Position numbers and translations under genes: made by a program
Notes under the pieces: model-generated
The model's database searches: none
The model's input: the letters and a program-made list of their open reading frames with translations, nothing else
What the model was told of the DNA's origin: nothing
Source: Bacteroidales bacterium
GTDB taxonomy: Bacteria; Bacteroidota; Bacteroidia; Bacteroidales; Salinivirgaceae
Assembly: GCA_012519055.1 (NCBI GenBank)
Contig: JAAYQU010000006.1
Coordinates: forward strand, 1 to 64,000
Direction: 5' to 3'
DNA length: 64,000 bases
Shown: positions 43,972 to 52,989 of the stretch, in pieces
How positions within the stretch are numbered: position 1 is the first letter of the stretch
How the letters are laid out: each line of letters opens with the position of its first letter

Positions 43972-44585
43972 ACACTCTCCTCCTCTTCTTTTTCTCTCTT
44001 TTTCTCTAATCTGGCACGCATAATTTTTTGCGAAGCTTTAGAGAGGTTCTCCTCATCTTCTAAGTATCGCTTAATTTTCAATATAGCATCCTTATAACCA
44101 GGGATTTGCACTTTCTCGAAAAGGTTAACTTTTTGAGTAGTTTTTTTTCTCGCATAGTCGAGTCGCTCCACTTTCAAGGCATGGAAATCTCTTCTTATTC
44201 CTGCTTCGGCAAGAGTCTCAAGGGTTTTTACACCATCTAAATACCATTTTGGTTGATTGAACACGCTAAAAGGTTTCAGTTCAAAATCAACTCTGTCAAG
44301 CATTGGGATTACTACTCCGGCGATTTTCTTTTTTGAAAGTTGCACGTCTTTTACGCGAAGCAAGGTGGGGTCGAACTCTACCCACATTCCCATCATTTTG
44401 TCGTATGATTGAATCTGTTTCTCTAACTCTTTGTCCAACACCTCTATTTCGTTTCGCGCTTTTTTAACTTCAACACGCAACGCCGTTTCTTTGCTTTGTA
44501 GCGTGGGAAGCGCACGCTCACGTATCTTCAGCTGTTTTTCCAACTGCTGACGTGAAGTTTTATTATATTGAAATTTTATCGCCAT
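43965..44585 (-). CDS. ntpD: V-type ATPase subunit D (central shaft)
   Basis: A 206-residue, largely coiled-coil subunit that forms the rotor shaft inside the A3B3 head. The charged N-terminal helix (QYNKTSRQQLEKQLKIRERAL) and C-terminal helix with LFEKVQIPGYKDAILKIKRYLEDEE are typical. It lies 45 bases after ntpB and overlaps ntpI by 7 bases, which suggests translational coupling. Confidence 0.93.
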   Translation of the reverse strand: MAIKFQYNKTSRQQLEKQLKIRERALPTLQSKETALRVEVKKARNEIEVLDKELEKQIQSYDKMMGMWVEFDPTLLRVKDVQLSKKKIAGVVIPMLDRVDFELKPFSVFNQPKWYLDGVKTLETLAEAGIRRDFHALKVERLDYARKKTTQKVNLFEKVQIPGYKDAILKIKRYLEDEENLSKASQKIMRARLEKKREKEEEESVC

Positions 44586-44630
44586 ATATCTTGTCAGTAA
44601 ATTGATTTACTGTTGGTTATCAAAATAGTT

Positions 44631-45947
44631 TTACTTTTTCCAGTATCGTTCTACCAGTTCCATTCTCATGTTAACCTCCTGCGGTCTGAAATGCTTAGAG
44701 AATAGTCCCCATGTTGTGTCTAACATCTCTACTGTATCTAAGTTTACGTCAATTGCAAGAAGATATTCCGAATAATCTTTCGCAAAATCCAACGCTCTTT
44801 GGTCATAGTCGGTAAGGTCGAAACCGTTTTCTAGTTTTGTTCGCGCATTTGCAGCATCGGCATATAGGCGGACAGCTGCGTTCATCACTTGTGGGTGGTC
44901 TTCACGCGTTTTCTTACCTTGAACCAACTGTTTCAAACGCGATAGCGAACGGAATGGGTCAACAATCACTTTGCCGATTGTGGTATCTTGTCGCAAGAAT
45001 AGCTGTCCCTCAGTGATATAGCCCGTGTTGTCGGGCACTGCGTGTGTAATATCTCCACCCGAAAGCGTTGTTACTGCGATAATGGTAATCGAGCCACCAT
45101 CTGGGAATTGAGCAGCTTTCTCGTAAATTTTCGCCAAATCGGAATATAACGAACCGGGCATTGAATCTTTCGAGGGAATTTGATCCATACGGTTTGAAAC
45201 AATCGCCAACGCATCGGAGTATGAAGTCATATCGGACAGAAGTACCAACACGTTTTCATTTTTATCCACTGCAAAATATTCGGCAGCCGTTAACGCCATA
45301 TCGGGAACGAGCAATCGCTCCACGGCAGGGTCTTCGGTGGTGTTCATAAAGATAATGATACGGTCGAGCGCACCAGCATTACTAAACACGTTTTTATAAT
45401 AGAGGTAGTCGTCGTTGGTCATTCCCATTCCGCCGAGGATAATCTTATCGGCTTTGGCGCGTAACGCAACCGTTGCCATAACCTGATTGAAGGGTTGGTC
45501 GGGGTCAGCAAAGAAAGGGATTTTTTGTCCTGATACCAACGTGTTGTTCAGGTCGATACCTGCAATACCTGTGGCAATAAGCTCTGACGGCTGTTTCCTG
45601 CGAACAGGATTTACTGATGGTCCGCCGATTTGTCGCTCCTCTCCTTCGGGAACAGGTCCGCCGTCAATCGGGTCGCCATAAGCGTTGAAAAAACGTCCTG
45701 CAAGTTGGTCGCTAACTTTCAACGATGGGGCTTTGCCGAGGAAAATCACCTCAGCATTGGTGGGGATACCTTCGGTTCCTTCAAAAATCTGCAACGTAAC
45801 CTCATCGTCAATAATTTTAACTACTTGCGCTAAACGTCCTTGCACGGTTGCCAACTCGTCGTAGCCCACATTCGTAGCTTTTACTGAACACGTAGCCTTT
45901 GTGATTTGGGTAATTTTAGTATATATTTTCTGAAATGCTTTAGCCAT
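44631..45947 (-). CDS. ntpB: V-type ATPase subunit B
   Basis: A 438-residue non-catalytic nucleotide-binding subunit of the head. It lacks a P-loop, as expected. Family segments are LAGRFFNAYGDPIDGGP, RKQPSELIATGIAGIDLNNTLVSGQKIPFF and LVLLSDMTSYSDALAIVSNRMDQIPSKDSMPGSLYSDL. The gene sits between ntpA (54-base gap) and ntpD in the operon. Length is normal. Confidence 0.96.
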   Translation of the reverse strand: MAKAFQKIYTKITQITKATCSVKATNVGYDELATVQGRLAQVVKIIDDEVTLQIFEGTEGIPTNAEVIFLGKAPSLKVSDQLAGRFFNAYGDPIDGGPVPEGEERQIGGPSVNPVRRKQPSELIATGIAGIDLNNTLVSGQKIPFFADPDQPFNQVMATVALRAKADKIILGGMGMTNDDYLYYKNVFSNAGALDRIIIFMNTTEDPAVERLLVPDMALTAAEYFAVDKNENVLVLLSDMTSYSDALAIVSNRMDQIPSKDSMPGSLYSDLAKIYEKAAQFPDGGSITIIAVTTLSGGDITHAVPDNTGYITEGQLFLRQDTTIGKVIVDPFRSLSRLKQLVQGKKTREDHPQVMNAAVRLYADAANARTKLENGFDLTDYDQRALDFAKDYSEYLLAIDVNLDTVEMLDTTWGLFSKHFRPQEVNMRMELVERYWKK

Positions 45948-46001
45948 AATTTTTTAATTATTGGCTGTTAGCTGATAAAGCAGACAGCCGAGGTTAAGTT
46001 T

Positions 46002-47759
46002 TTAATTTTCCTGTTGTTTGGTTTTGATTAATTTATCCAATTCAGTGCGATATTCATTGAATTTATCCGACATAAACTCAGAGTAATTCATTTGACGACA
46101 GATGTTTATTACCTCTTTGAAGTAATCAGCAACCTCAACGAAATTGTCGAATTCAAAATCGGTACGACAAATATCTATTACCATATCTAAAATATATTTT
46201 TGACGTTCTATTGGTGTTACCGCATCGATATCGTCAAAAGCATCTTGTTGCAAAATCACGAAATCAATTAATTCTGATTTCCAGAAAGTAACGTGATACT
46301 CGGTTAACACGCCGTCATCTCCCAAGATGTTGATCTGCTCTGCAATCTCTTTACCTCGTAGCAAACGGGTTTTTATATCGTTCACTTTTGAAGTCCAATC
46401 ATTAGAAATTTCTTTTGATATAAACTCCTCAAACTCAGGATATTCAAGGTATTTTGAATAAGATTCAATTGGGTTGATAGCAGGATAGCGTTTTCTGTCG
46501 GCTCTGTCTTGTTCGAGGGCGTAGAAACAGCGTGCAACCTTTTTAGTGTTCTCTGTTACAGGCTCTTTCAGGTTACCTCCCGCAGGCGAAACAGTTCCGA
46601 TAAAGGTAATTGAACCCTCGTGTCCGTTGTTCAACTTAACATGTCCTGCGCGTCCGTAGAAGTTTGAAATAATTGCCGAAATATCCATCGGGAAAGCGTC
46701 AGGTCCGGGAAGTTCTTCCAAACGGTTACTCATCTCGCGTAATGCTTGCGCCCAGCGCGATGTCGAGTCAGCCATCAACAGCACTTTCAATCCCATGGCA
46801 CGATAATATTCCCCAATTGTCATAGCCGTATAAACAGATGCTTCGCGCGCTGCAACGGGCATATTCGAGGTGTTTGCTATAATAATAGTACGCTCCATCA
46901 ATTTTCTTCCTGTGTGCGGGTCGTCCAATTCGGGGAATTCGGTAAAAATCTCCACAACCTCATTGGCACGCTCGCCACAAGCCGCGATAATAACTATATC
47001 AGCCTCAGCCTGTTTCGAGATAGCGTGTTGCAGAACTGTTTTTCCTGTTCCGAAAGCACCAGGGATAAATCCTGTTCCGCCCTCAACAATCGGGTTCAAC
47101 GTGTCGATTGAACGAACACCTGTTTCTAACAATCTGTATGGGCGTGGCTTCTCTTTATACAACGTCATCGGGACTTTCACGGGCCACTTTTGAACCATAT
47201 TTATTTCGTACTCTTTTCCGTTTTTATCAACGATTATGGCAATTGTCTGATAAACAGTATATTCTCCCTCAGAAACAACACTTTTAACGATGTACTCTTC
47301 GGTCATTGTAAATGGCACCATTATTTTGTGCGGTTGATAGTTCTCGTCAACCTCGCCCAACCACGATGCGGCGGAAACCTTATCGCCAGCTTTGGCTATG
47401 GGCTTAAACTTCCACAATCTTTTTTCGTCGAGTGAAGGCGTGTATTGTCCACGTTTTAGGAAAACACCGTCCATTTTGTCGAGGTCGTGCGAAAGTCCGT
47501 CCAACTTTTTCTCCAATAGTCCAGGTCCGAGCATCGCTTCAAGCATATGTCCTTGAAAATCTACCTCCATACCCACTTTCAGCCCACGAGTGCTTTCAAA
47601 AACCTGAATGTAAACGTTTTTACCATCAACTTTGATTACTTCCGCCATCAGCTTAACGCCATCTAAGTCTATATAAGCTATTTCGTTCTGGGCAACGGGA
47701 GCATCAACTTCCACGATTACAAGGTTAGAGATAATTCCCTTTACTTTTCCTTTTGTCAT
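46002..47759 (-). CDS. ntpA: V-type ATPase catalytic subunit A
   Basis: A 585-residue catalytic subunit of the head. The P-loop GAFGTGKT is at residues 234-241. The non-homologous insertion (about residues 115-190) that marks V/A-type A subunits is present with WKFKPIAKAGDKVSA. Further motifs are CGERANEVVEIFTEFPEL, MADSTSRWAQALREMSNRLEELPG and SPAGGNLKEPV. It hydrolyses or makes ATP with NtpB. It follows the DUF2764 gene by 38 bases. Confidence 0.97.
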   Translation of the reverse strand: MTKGKVKGIISNLVIVEVDAPVAQNEIAYIDLDGVKLMAEVIKVDGKNVYIQVFESTRGLKVGMEVDFQGHMLEAMLGPGLLEKKLDGLSHDLDKMDGVFLKRGQYTPSLDEKRLWKFKPIAKAGDKVSAASWLGEVDENYQPHKIMVPFTMTEEYIVKSVVSEGEYTVYQTIAIIVDKNGKEYEINMVQKWPVKVPMTLYKEKPRPYRLLETGVRSIDTLNPIVEGGTGFIPGAFGTGKTVLQHAISKQAEADIVIIAACGERANEVVEIFTEFPELDDPHTGRKLMERTIIIANTSNMPVAAREASVYTAMTIGEYYRAMGLKVLLMADSTSRWAQALREMSNRLEELPGPDAFPMDISAIISNFYGRAGHVKLNNGHEGSITFIGTVSPAGGNLKEPVTENTKKVARCFYALEQDRADRKRYPAINPIESYSKYLEYPEFEEFISKEISNDWTSKVNDIKTRLLRGKEIAEQINILGDDGVLTEYHVTFWKSELIDFVILQQDAFDDIDAVTPIERQKYILDMVIDICRTDFEFDNFVEVADYFKEVINICRQMNYSEFMSDKFNEYRTELDKLIKTKQQEN

Positions 47760-47797
47760 AATATATTTATTGTGCCAATTGTTTTTATATCAATTAA

Positions 47798-48646
47798 TTA
47801 CTCTTCGGGGATTGTTACATCGCTCTTTAAATTGTCGATTAATTCGCGGAAAATACGTTCGCCCTCTTCGGCATTGAGTTTTACCCAACGTTCCAAAATC
47901 TGAAGTTTACACAAATAGGCGAAAATATATTCGATATTGAAATAATCGAACACAGTATTCTCCTCTAACCAATCCCAACGAAATTTATCTATTTTACGCT
48001 CGCGTTCATATACCTCCTCCTCTTCAGAGAGACGAACAACGGTATCATATATTTCTAACTCCTGACTTAATCCAAAATCACGCATATTAGAATTTTCCCG
48101 AATGATTTTTGCAACGTGATTATTGCCCACAACCACCTGCGAAACGTCTAAACTATATTTTCTTGCAAAAATCGCCGATAAAAGGTTGCCAATATTCAAA
48201 TTCAGCTCGTACCAACGCGACATTAGCGAGTTTTTTACCTCAATACCGTAATCCATATAGAGAGACGAAAGCAGGTCTTCCCACTGTTTGTTCTCGTTGT
48301 GAGCCTCCTCGTCTAACCACGTTCGCATAAACACCTCGTAATAGGCGGGTATCTTGCTGTTTTTCAGTGGTAAATCCTCTTTAATCTGGCTTAGGGTCTC
48401 CTCCAACTCCTCTCGGGAGATATTTCCCATTGGATTTTGCTCGCTCTCCTTGTTTTTCAAGAAAGAGAGAAGATTGTCGTTGTCGTATTTTAAGAAATAT
48501 TTATCGAGCAACCGCATATCTTTCGCCTTAATTTCATCTTCTAACATAACCTTGAACTCCTCCACAGTAAACGGAAGTTTCATGCTGTCGAAATCGAAAT
48601 CGGGCAATCCTGCAATGAAATAGTAATATTGGTTTTTAAAAAGCAT
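47798..48646 (-). CDS. DUF2764 family protein of the V-ATPase operon (possible subunit C equivalent)
   Basis: A 282-residue soluble protein that matches the DUF2764 family, found inside V-ATPase operons of Bacteroidota. Conserved features are the start FKNQYYYFIAGLPDF, a helical body with SRWYELNLNIGNLLSAIFARK, and a C-terminal FDYFNIEYIFAYLCKLQILERW. Its all-helical shape and place in the operon make a subunit C-like (rotor-top) role likely, as suggested for the family by genome context. Direct evidence is lacking. No canonical NtpC is found in the operon. Confidence 0.88.
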   Translation of the reverse strand: MLFKNQYYYFIAGLPDFDFDSMKLPFTVEEFKVMLEDEIKAKDMRLLDKYFLKYDNDNLLSFLKNKESEQNPMGNISREELEETLSQIKEDLPLKNSKIPAYYEVFMRTWLDEEAHNENKQWEDLLSSLYMDYGIEVKNSLMSRWYELNLNIGNLLSAIFARKYSLDVSQVVVGNNHVAKIIRENSNMRDFGLSQELEIYDTVVRLSEEEEVYERERKIDKFRWDWLEENTVFDYFNIEYIFAYLCKLQILERWVKLNAEEGERIFRELIDNLKSDVTIPEE

Positions 48647-48704
48647 ATATTCGGTAGATTTTACACTCGGTTGTTCTTAGATAAACGCAAGTTTCTATTG
48701 AATA

Positions 48705-49298
48705 TCAATCAAAAAGTAACTTTTGGATTTGGGGACGTAAAAATTCACGGAAATACTCGATAAATTCAGCCTCTCCAAATTTCACTTTGTACGAACCATC
48801 TTCGGGCGACAAAACAAATCCTGTTTTTAATCCGTTAACCGATTCAATTTTTAACCCTTTGTCTAACAGGTGTTTAGCATTGGCTGTAATCTGCTTTTTT
48901 AACTCTTCGGGATTTGCCACGCCAACTGTTAGAGCCTCGTTTTTAGCCCAGTTTTGAACCAAGTCGATAATCAACTTTTGCATAAACTCTTTATCTTCGG
49001 TGGCAGCCTTTACGTTTGATGTGGCTAATTTGTCCGTAACCAAATTAACAATTTCGGTTTTTAACGCCTCTGAAGCCTGTGTAGCAAATAGTTTCAGTTC
49101 CGACTCGATATTGCTTTTCATCTCCTCGGTCTCTTTTTTTGCCGAAGAGATAATATGTTCAGCCTCTCTTTTTGCGTCGCTAATTATCTGATTACTTTGC
49201 GCTTTGGCATCTGATACGATTTTATCGGCTTCACTCTGCCCTTTCTCTAAACCTTCACGATAGATTTTGTCGGTTATTTCTTGAAGTTTGTTTTGCAT
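48705..49298 (-). CDS. ntpE: V-type ATPase subunit E (peripheral stalk)
   Basis: A 197-residue stalk subunit and first gene of the operon. The N-terminal two-thirds is a long charged coiled coil (SEADKIVSDAKAQSNQIISD and AEHIISSAKKETEEMKSN). The C-terminal globular part has GFVLSPEDGSYKVKFGEAEFIEYFREFLRP. It links the head to subunit I. A minus-strand -7 box TACATTTG at 49349-49356 is about 50 bases upstream of the start, a candidate promoter for the whole operon; its -33 element is poor. Confidence 0.9.
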   Translation of the reverse strand: MQNKLQEITDKIYREGLEKGQSEADKIVSDAKAQSNQIISDAKREAEHIISSAKKETEEMKSNIESELKLFATQASEALKTEIVNLVTDKLATSNVKAATEDKEFMQKLIIDLVQNWAKNEALTVGVANPEELKKQITANAKHLLDKGLKIESVNGLKTGFVLSPEDGSYKVKFGEAEFIEYFREFLRPQIQKLLFD

Positions 49299-49712
49299 AG
49301 CACCGGGTTATATTTTTTGTATTAATATTCTGTATTGCATTATACTGACAAATGTATAAATAAATGAAAAGAATAAAAATGTATTTTGTCATAAAATAAA
49401 ATATTTTTTGAGTGACAAAATATCTGTAATGCCCGTTGTACAACGCAAATTACTGTTAGTAAGTTACATCAATAGTTTTTATTTTGGTATATTTTGATGT
49501 TTTTTACTTTTACTGTTTTTAAACATATTGTATTTGCAACTACTAATGCGTAGAAAATTGGAGAGGGAATTTGCCTGAACTTTGATTTTTAAAATAAAAA
49601 AGTATATCAAATGCGAAATCGATACTCCGATTACGCTCTGTGACCAAGCGCATTGCTGAAATCAGAGATTTTTCATTTAGTTGCGTTTAAAAATGCAACT
49701 TGCTATAAGCCA
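49299..49712. other. Intergenic region upstream of the V-ATPase operon
   Basis: About 410 bases. It contains the probable ntpE promoter (TACATTTG on the minus strand, 49349-49356). Near 49679-49700 an AAGTTGC/GCAACT stem could end the neighbouring pseudogene. Nothing else was recognised. Confidence 0.45.
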
Positions 49713-50075
49713 CTACTTTATCAGATTTAAACCCTCTTTAGCCGAGCTGTCGATTGGGGATATTATTAAAACGGTGTTAAACAGGATTTTAGCCTCACTT
49801 TTCTTATCTAAAAAATATTTTGTCCAGCCTGCCATCAGATTGGAATAGTAGTCAAAAGGATATAAGCTTATCACCAAATCGAAAATAGTTTCGGCGAAAA
49901 AACTATATACATCGTAAGCCAGTTTCTCTTCCTCGCGCATCATTAGAATTCCCTCTTTTTCAGAAGCAGTAAGTTTAATGCTGTTTTGCGAAAATCCTGT
50001 AATGGAATTAATTGACAATAAGGTTATTAGACCTGCTTTTAAGAAAGAGCGTTTACTTTTTTTTAAGTTGTTTAT
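49713..50075 (-). pseudogene. Chimeric remnant: DUF2202 N-terminus joined to a TPR-like C-terminus
   Basis: Residues 13-37 of the 50018-start frame (TASEKEGILMMREEEKLAYD) match the start of ferritin-like DUF2202 proteins, which normally continue for over 100 residues. After about residue 45 the sequence changes to DYYSNLMAGWTKYFLDKKSE and ISPIDSSAKEGLNLIK, the pattern of a terminal tetratricopeptide repeat from a different protein. In-frame sequence upstream of TTG 50018 encodes a clear signal peptide (KRSFLKAGLITLLSINSITG), so the true start was further up, probably the ATA at 50073-50075, a decayed ATG. A deletion that fused two genes explains this best. Confidence 0.7.
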
Positions 50076-50081
50076 ATAAAA

Positions 50082-50104
50082 TTAGGGGGCGAAATGCCCC
50101 CTAA
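50082..50104 (-). terminator. Terminator of the sigma-factor operon
   Basis: TTAGGGGGC and GCCCCCTAA pair perfectly around GAAAT; TTTTATAT follows on the minus strand. It separates the calcium-repeat gene from the chimeric remnant. Confidence 0.88.
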
Positions 50105-50125
50105 TGTACTCTATTTGAAAGGCTG

Positions 50126-50545
50126 TTACTTGTTTTCTCGATGATCACAGACACCGTTGTTGTTTTTATCTATAAAGTTCGGACCTTGTCCTTGTCCCTG
50201 ACCTCTTCTGCCAAATCGTTTGCCTCTTCCTTGGCGGTTTCCACTTTGGTAGTTGTCGCAGATGCCGTCGTTATCTTTATCCACAAAGAATCTTCCCTTA
50301 GTATTTCCTCCTTTGGCATTTCTTCCCTGACCACGCCCGGGACGAGTTCCATCTTCAAAATTGTCACATATTCCATTGTTGTTTTTATCAACGAAGTTTG
50401 GACCTCTTTGAGTTTGAGCTTTATTCTCTGTTTGGACTACCTTTTCTGTCTGAGCTTTCTCGTTAGCTTTTGCTGGTTTCTCTTCTTTACCGAAAGCTAC
50501 TACTGTCATCATTGCAAGTGCAATTGTAATTACTGTTGTTTTCAT
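50126..50545 (-). CDS. Exported protein with three EF-hand-like calcium loops
   Basis: A 139-residue exported protein with a signal peptide (MKTTVITIALAMMTVVAFGK), a Lys/Glu/Gln-rich linker, and three near-identical loops: FVDKNNNGICDNFEDG, FVDKDNDGICDNYQSG and FIDKNNNGVCDHRENK. Each loop has the DxNxDG-like spacing of dockerin or thrombospondin-type Ca2+ sites plus a Cys. The spacers are Arg/Gly-rich (RPGRGQGRN). Metal or calcium binding in the periplasm is likely. It is the last gene of the ECF sigma operon, 12 bases after the Spy-like gene. Confidence 0.78.
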   Translation of the reverse strand: MKTTVITIALAMMTVVAFGKEEKPAKANEKAQTEKVVQTENKAQTQRGPNFVDKNNNGICDNFEDGTRPGRGQGRNAKGGNTKGRFFVDKDNDGICDNYQSGNRQGRGKRFGRRGQGQGQGPNFIDKNNNGVCDHRENK

Positions 50546-50557
50546 AGTTGTCTTTTT

Positions 50558-51112
50558 TTAATTATTATTTTTATTTTGAATTTCCCTTTTATAATGTTGC
50601 CTTTGTCCGCCTATTCCATGTCTGCCTCTAGTGCTGCCCTTTTGATAAAATAGTGGTTCAAAAACACTCTTTAGTTTTTCAGTTTGCTCTGCGTTTGAAA
50701 TCTCTTTTAGTTTTAAGTAATACATGTTGGTTTCATCTTTCAACTCCGCATGCAATTCTCCAAATCTTGTGTTTAATTGCTGTAGCCTTACTGTATCGAC
50801 ACTCTGTTTGTTTAACTCTTCGAATATCAACATTTTAAGACTATCCATCTGCCATATTATTTGATTAGATTTCGGCTTAAAATTTCGGTTTATTTGTCTG
50901 AACTGTTCCATTTGCTCATTGTCAAATCCTACTTCTTGCATAAAGAACCTTCCGCTAAGTGGATTTTGTCCTTCTCCTGTGACAATCACAGTTTCAGCAG
51001 CCTGCCTATCTTTATATCTATGATGTAGGATGGAGATGATTGTCGTCAAGTTTAGTATCGCAAGTAAGACGATAATCCTAATTAATACTTTGTTTTTATT
51101 CGTCATAGTCAA
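50558..51112 (-). CDS. Spy/CpxP-like periplasmic heavy-metal sensor
   Basis: A 184-residue protein anchored by one N-terminal helix (VLIRIIVLLAILNLTTIISI), then an all-helical periplasmic part with FRQINRNFKPKSNQIIWQMDS and RFGELHAELKDETNMYYLKL, the pattern of the heavy-metal resistance/Spy family. Such proteins sense metals or act as chaperones during envelope stress. It overlaps the anti-sigma-like gene by 17 bases (or 11 if the second Met is used), so the two are translationally coupled. The basic, Gln-rich tail is unusual. Confidence 0.8.
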   Translation of the reverse strand: MTMTNKNKVLIRIIVLLAILNLTTIISILHHRYKDRQAAETVIVTGEGQNPLSGRFFMQEVGFDNEQMEQFRQINRNFKPKSNQIIWQMDSLKMLIFEELNKQSVDTVRLQQLNTRFGELHAELKDETNMYYLKLKEISNAEQTEKLKSVFEPLFYQKGSTRGRHGIGGQRQHYKREIQNKNNN

Positions 51113-51395
51113 TCAATGTATAAAGGTTTAGGTTTTCAAGTTGTGCGTCGTTAATATTTATAGATATGTATTCTTTATCGCCTTTTACCATACTTCCCAA
51201 TCCAAAACCTACTGCAATTACTAAAGCAAAGCTGGCGGCAACTGCTAATTTTTTCCATATCGGAGCGACTGTTCCAAAAACTACGGCTTCATCGTTTTTC
51301 TCTAACTTTGCTAAAACGCGTGTTGCAAGATATGGGTTAACTTGCTTCTCTTTCTCTTTGCGAATAAAATCATCTATGTAATTATCGATTTTCAT
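51096..51395 (-). CDS. Small single-helix protein, probable anti-sigma factor
   Basis: A 99-residue protein with an acidic/basic cytoplasmic segment (NYIDDFIRKEKEKQVNPYLA), one transmembrane helix (KLAVAASFALVIAVGFGLGSM) and a short outer tail. This layout and its place 54 bases after an ECF sigma gene are typical of a small membrane anti-sigma factor. No zinc motif is visible. The tail ends in acidic residues overlapping the Spy-like gene. Confidence 0.6.
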   Translation of the reverse strand: MKIDNYIDDFIRKEKEKQVNPYLATRVLAKLEKNDEAVVFGTVAPIWKKLAVAASFALVIAVGFGLGSMVKGDKEYISININDAQLENLNLYTLIDYDE

Positions 51396-51449
51396 TTTCT
51401 TATTAATTTTTTCAACTTTCGTCTTTTATATCATTAGACAATTATTTTT

Positions 51450-52007
51450 TTATTTTCCTACGAGATAAGCTAATTTTTTTTGCAAACTTTTTTTTGCGCG
51501 CACTAAAAGTTGCTCCACTGCCCCTTCGGAGGTTTGCATTATTTCGGCAATTTCTCGTTGCGATAAATCTTCGTATTTGCTCAATATAAAGGCTTTACGT
51601 TGTTTTTCAGGAAGCCCGTCAATAGCTTTTTGTATGCTTTTTTCTATTTCTGTGGCTTCAAGTTGCTGATGAGCGTCTCTCTCCTCGTTACTTTTGTTCA
51701 ATAAGCTCATTAGGTTATTACCCGCATTGGTAAGTAAATTTCGTCTTTTATTTTTATTGATATAGTTAATGGAAGTGTTTATTGTAATGCGATATAGCCA
51801 AGTGGAAAAAAGCGACTTCTCTTTAAATGAATTTAACGAACGATACACCCGAATAAAAACCTCTTGTGTAATATCTTCAGCATCTTGCCGTGAATGAACA
51901 AAACCGATTGCCACGCGAAACACCTGCTGTTGGTACTTCTCCATCAACAAGCGAAACGCCTCTTTATCACCAGAAAGTATCTTTTCTATTAATTGTTCTT
52001 CGGACAT
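51450..52007 (-). CDS. ECF RNA polymerase sigma factor
   Basis: A 185-residue group IV sigma-70 factor. Region 2 has FRVAIGFVHSRQDAEDITQEVFIRVYRSLNSFKEKSLFSTWLYRI, and region 4 has LPEKQRKAFILSKYEDLSQREIAEIMQTSEGAVEQLLVRAKKSL. It would direct the operon (anti-sigma, Spy-like and calcium-repeat genes) and possibly further genes in response to envelope or metal stress. A candidate autoregulated promoter lies at 52031-52055. Confidence 0.95.
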   Translation of the reverse strand: MSEEQLIEKILSGDKEAFRLLMEKYQQQVFRVAIGFVHSRQDAEDITQEVFIRVYRSLNSFKEKSLFSTWLYRITINTSINYINKNKRRNLLTNAGNNLMSLLNKSNEERDAHQQLEATEIEKSIQKAIDGLPEKQRKAFILSKYEDLSQREIAEIMQTSEGAVEQLLVRAKKSLQKKLAYLVGK

Positions 52008-52030
52008 CAGTTTAAATTCGGTTTTATATT

Positions 52031-52055
52031 TTAGACATGGAAACGGAATTTTTCC
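52031..52055 (-). promoter_or_regulatory. Candidate ECF promoter of the sigma operon
   Basis: On the minus strand GGAAA, 16 bases and TCTAA resemble the GGAAC...TCTGA form used by RpoE-like factors. An autoregulated promoter is common for ECF genes. The match is loose. Confidence 0.4.
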
Positions 52056-52210
52056 TACGTTTAGATAAAAAAGTTCATTTTAATCTAAATGACAATGATC
52101 ATACCACGATATGTTATTAAAATCGATAAAAAACGAACTTTTATTCATTTACATTGTTTAAGATTTGAAAATTGAAAATAGAAGTAAAAATTAATAAAAT
52201 CAAAAAGAAT

Positions 52211-52711
52211 ATGACAAAAATTACATTCAAGGGCAATCCTGCCAGCATTAGTGGCAACTTGCCCAAAGTGGGAACACAAGCACCTGATTTTTCATTAGTT
52301 AAAGGTGATTTGTCAGAAGCCAGACTTTCAGATTATAAAGGTAAAAATGTGATACTGAACATCTTTCCGAGTTTAGACACTGCAGTGTGCGCTACCTCTG
52401 TTAGGAGATTTAACAAAATAGCATCTACCATTAAGAATAGCGTAGTTCTTTGTATTTCAGCAGATTTGCCGTTCGCTTCGGGGCGTTTTTGCTCCACAGA
52501 GGGGTTGGATAATGTTGTTACGCTTTCAATATTCCGCGACCACTCTTTTGCCGAAAAATATGGCGTTATGATGACTGATGGTCCACTCAAAGGGCTATTA
52601 GCACGCGCAATAGTAGTTGTAAATCCTGAAGGAAAAGTAATTTACACGGAGTTAGTTCCTGAGATTGCACAGGAGCCTAATTACGATTCAGCTATCAATT
52701 CGATAGTATAG
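52211..52711 (+). CDS. tpx: Thiol peroxidase
   Basis: A 166-residue atypical 2-Cys peroxiredoxin that reduces organic peroxides with thioredoxin. The peroxidatic Cys is in SLDTAVCATSVRRFN, and the resolving Cys in SGRFCSTEGLDN. The start ITFKGNPASISGNLPKVG is standard. ATG 52211 is used because it gives the normal 165-168-residue length; the earlier in-frame ATG codon adds an unrelated Lys-rich leader. It is divergent from the sigma operon. Confidence 0.96.
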   Translation: MTKITFKGNPASISGNLPKVGTQAPDFSLVKGDLSEARLSDYKGKNVILNIFPSLDTAVCATSVRRFNKIASTIKNSVVLCISADLPFASGRFCSTEGLDNVVTLSIFRDHSFAEKYGVMMTDGPLKGLLARAIVVVNPEGKVIYTELVPEIAQEPNYDSAINSIV

Positions 52712-52788
52712 TTTTAGTAAGAATTGTGTTAATAATGAGAAGCCTGCGAAGTGATTCGTGGGCTTCTTGCTTTTTGTGTGCAAATAGC

Positions 52789-52989
52789 CTAATCTTCCGC
52801 CTCCAATTCAAAAATATCATCAACTCGTTTGCCAAAAAGTCGTGCTAACTTCAATGCAAGCACTACAGAAGGTGCGTACTTGCCCTTTTCTATGGCATTT
52901 ATCGTCTGTCTGCTAACGCCAATTTTCTCTGCAACTTGCTCTTGCGTGAGTCCAAGTTCGGCACGTTCTACTCTAATCCTATTCTTCAT
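52789..52989 (-). CDS. XRE-family helix-turn-helix regulator
   Basis: A 66-residue Cro/C1-type regulator consisting of the DNA-binding domain only. The motif is LTQEQVAEKIGVSRQTINAIEKGKYAPSV, and DDIFELE ends it as in the YgzD/Xre-short group. It overlaps the end of a membrane-protein gene upstream by 11 bases, so both are made from one message. Such pairs usually form an autoregulated unit. Confidence 0.93.
   Translation of the reverse strand: MKNRIRVERAELGLTQEQVAEKIGVSRQTINAIEKGKYAPSVVLALKLARLFGKRVDDIFELEAED

Noticed and set aside
46746-47193. Open frames on the plus strand opposite ntpA
   Set aside because: They mirror the conserved catalytic subunit and have no start context or family match.
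50141-50653. 170-codon plus-strand frame opposite the calcium-loop and Spy-like genes
   Set aside because: It is antisense to two genes with signal peptide and motif support; low-complexity Val/Ser runs mirror the repeats.
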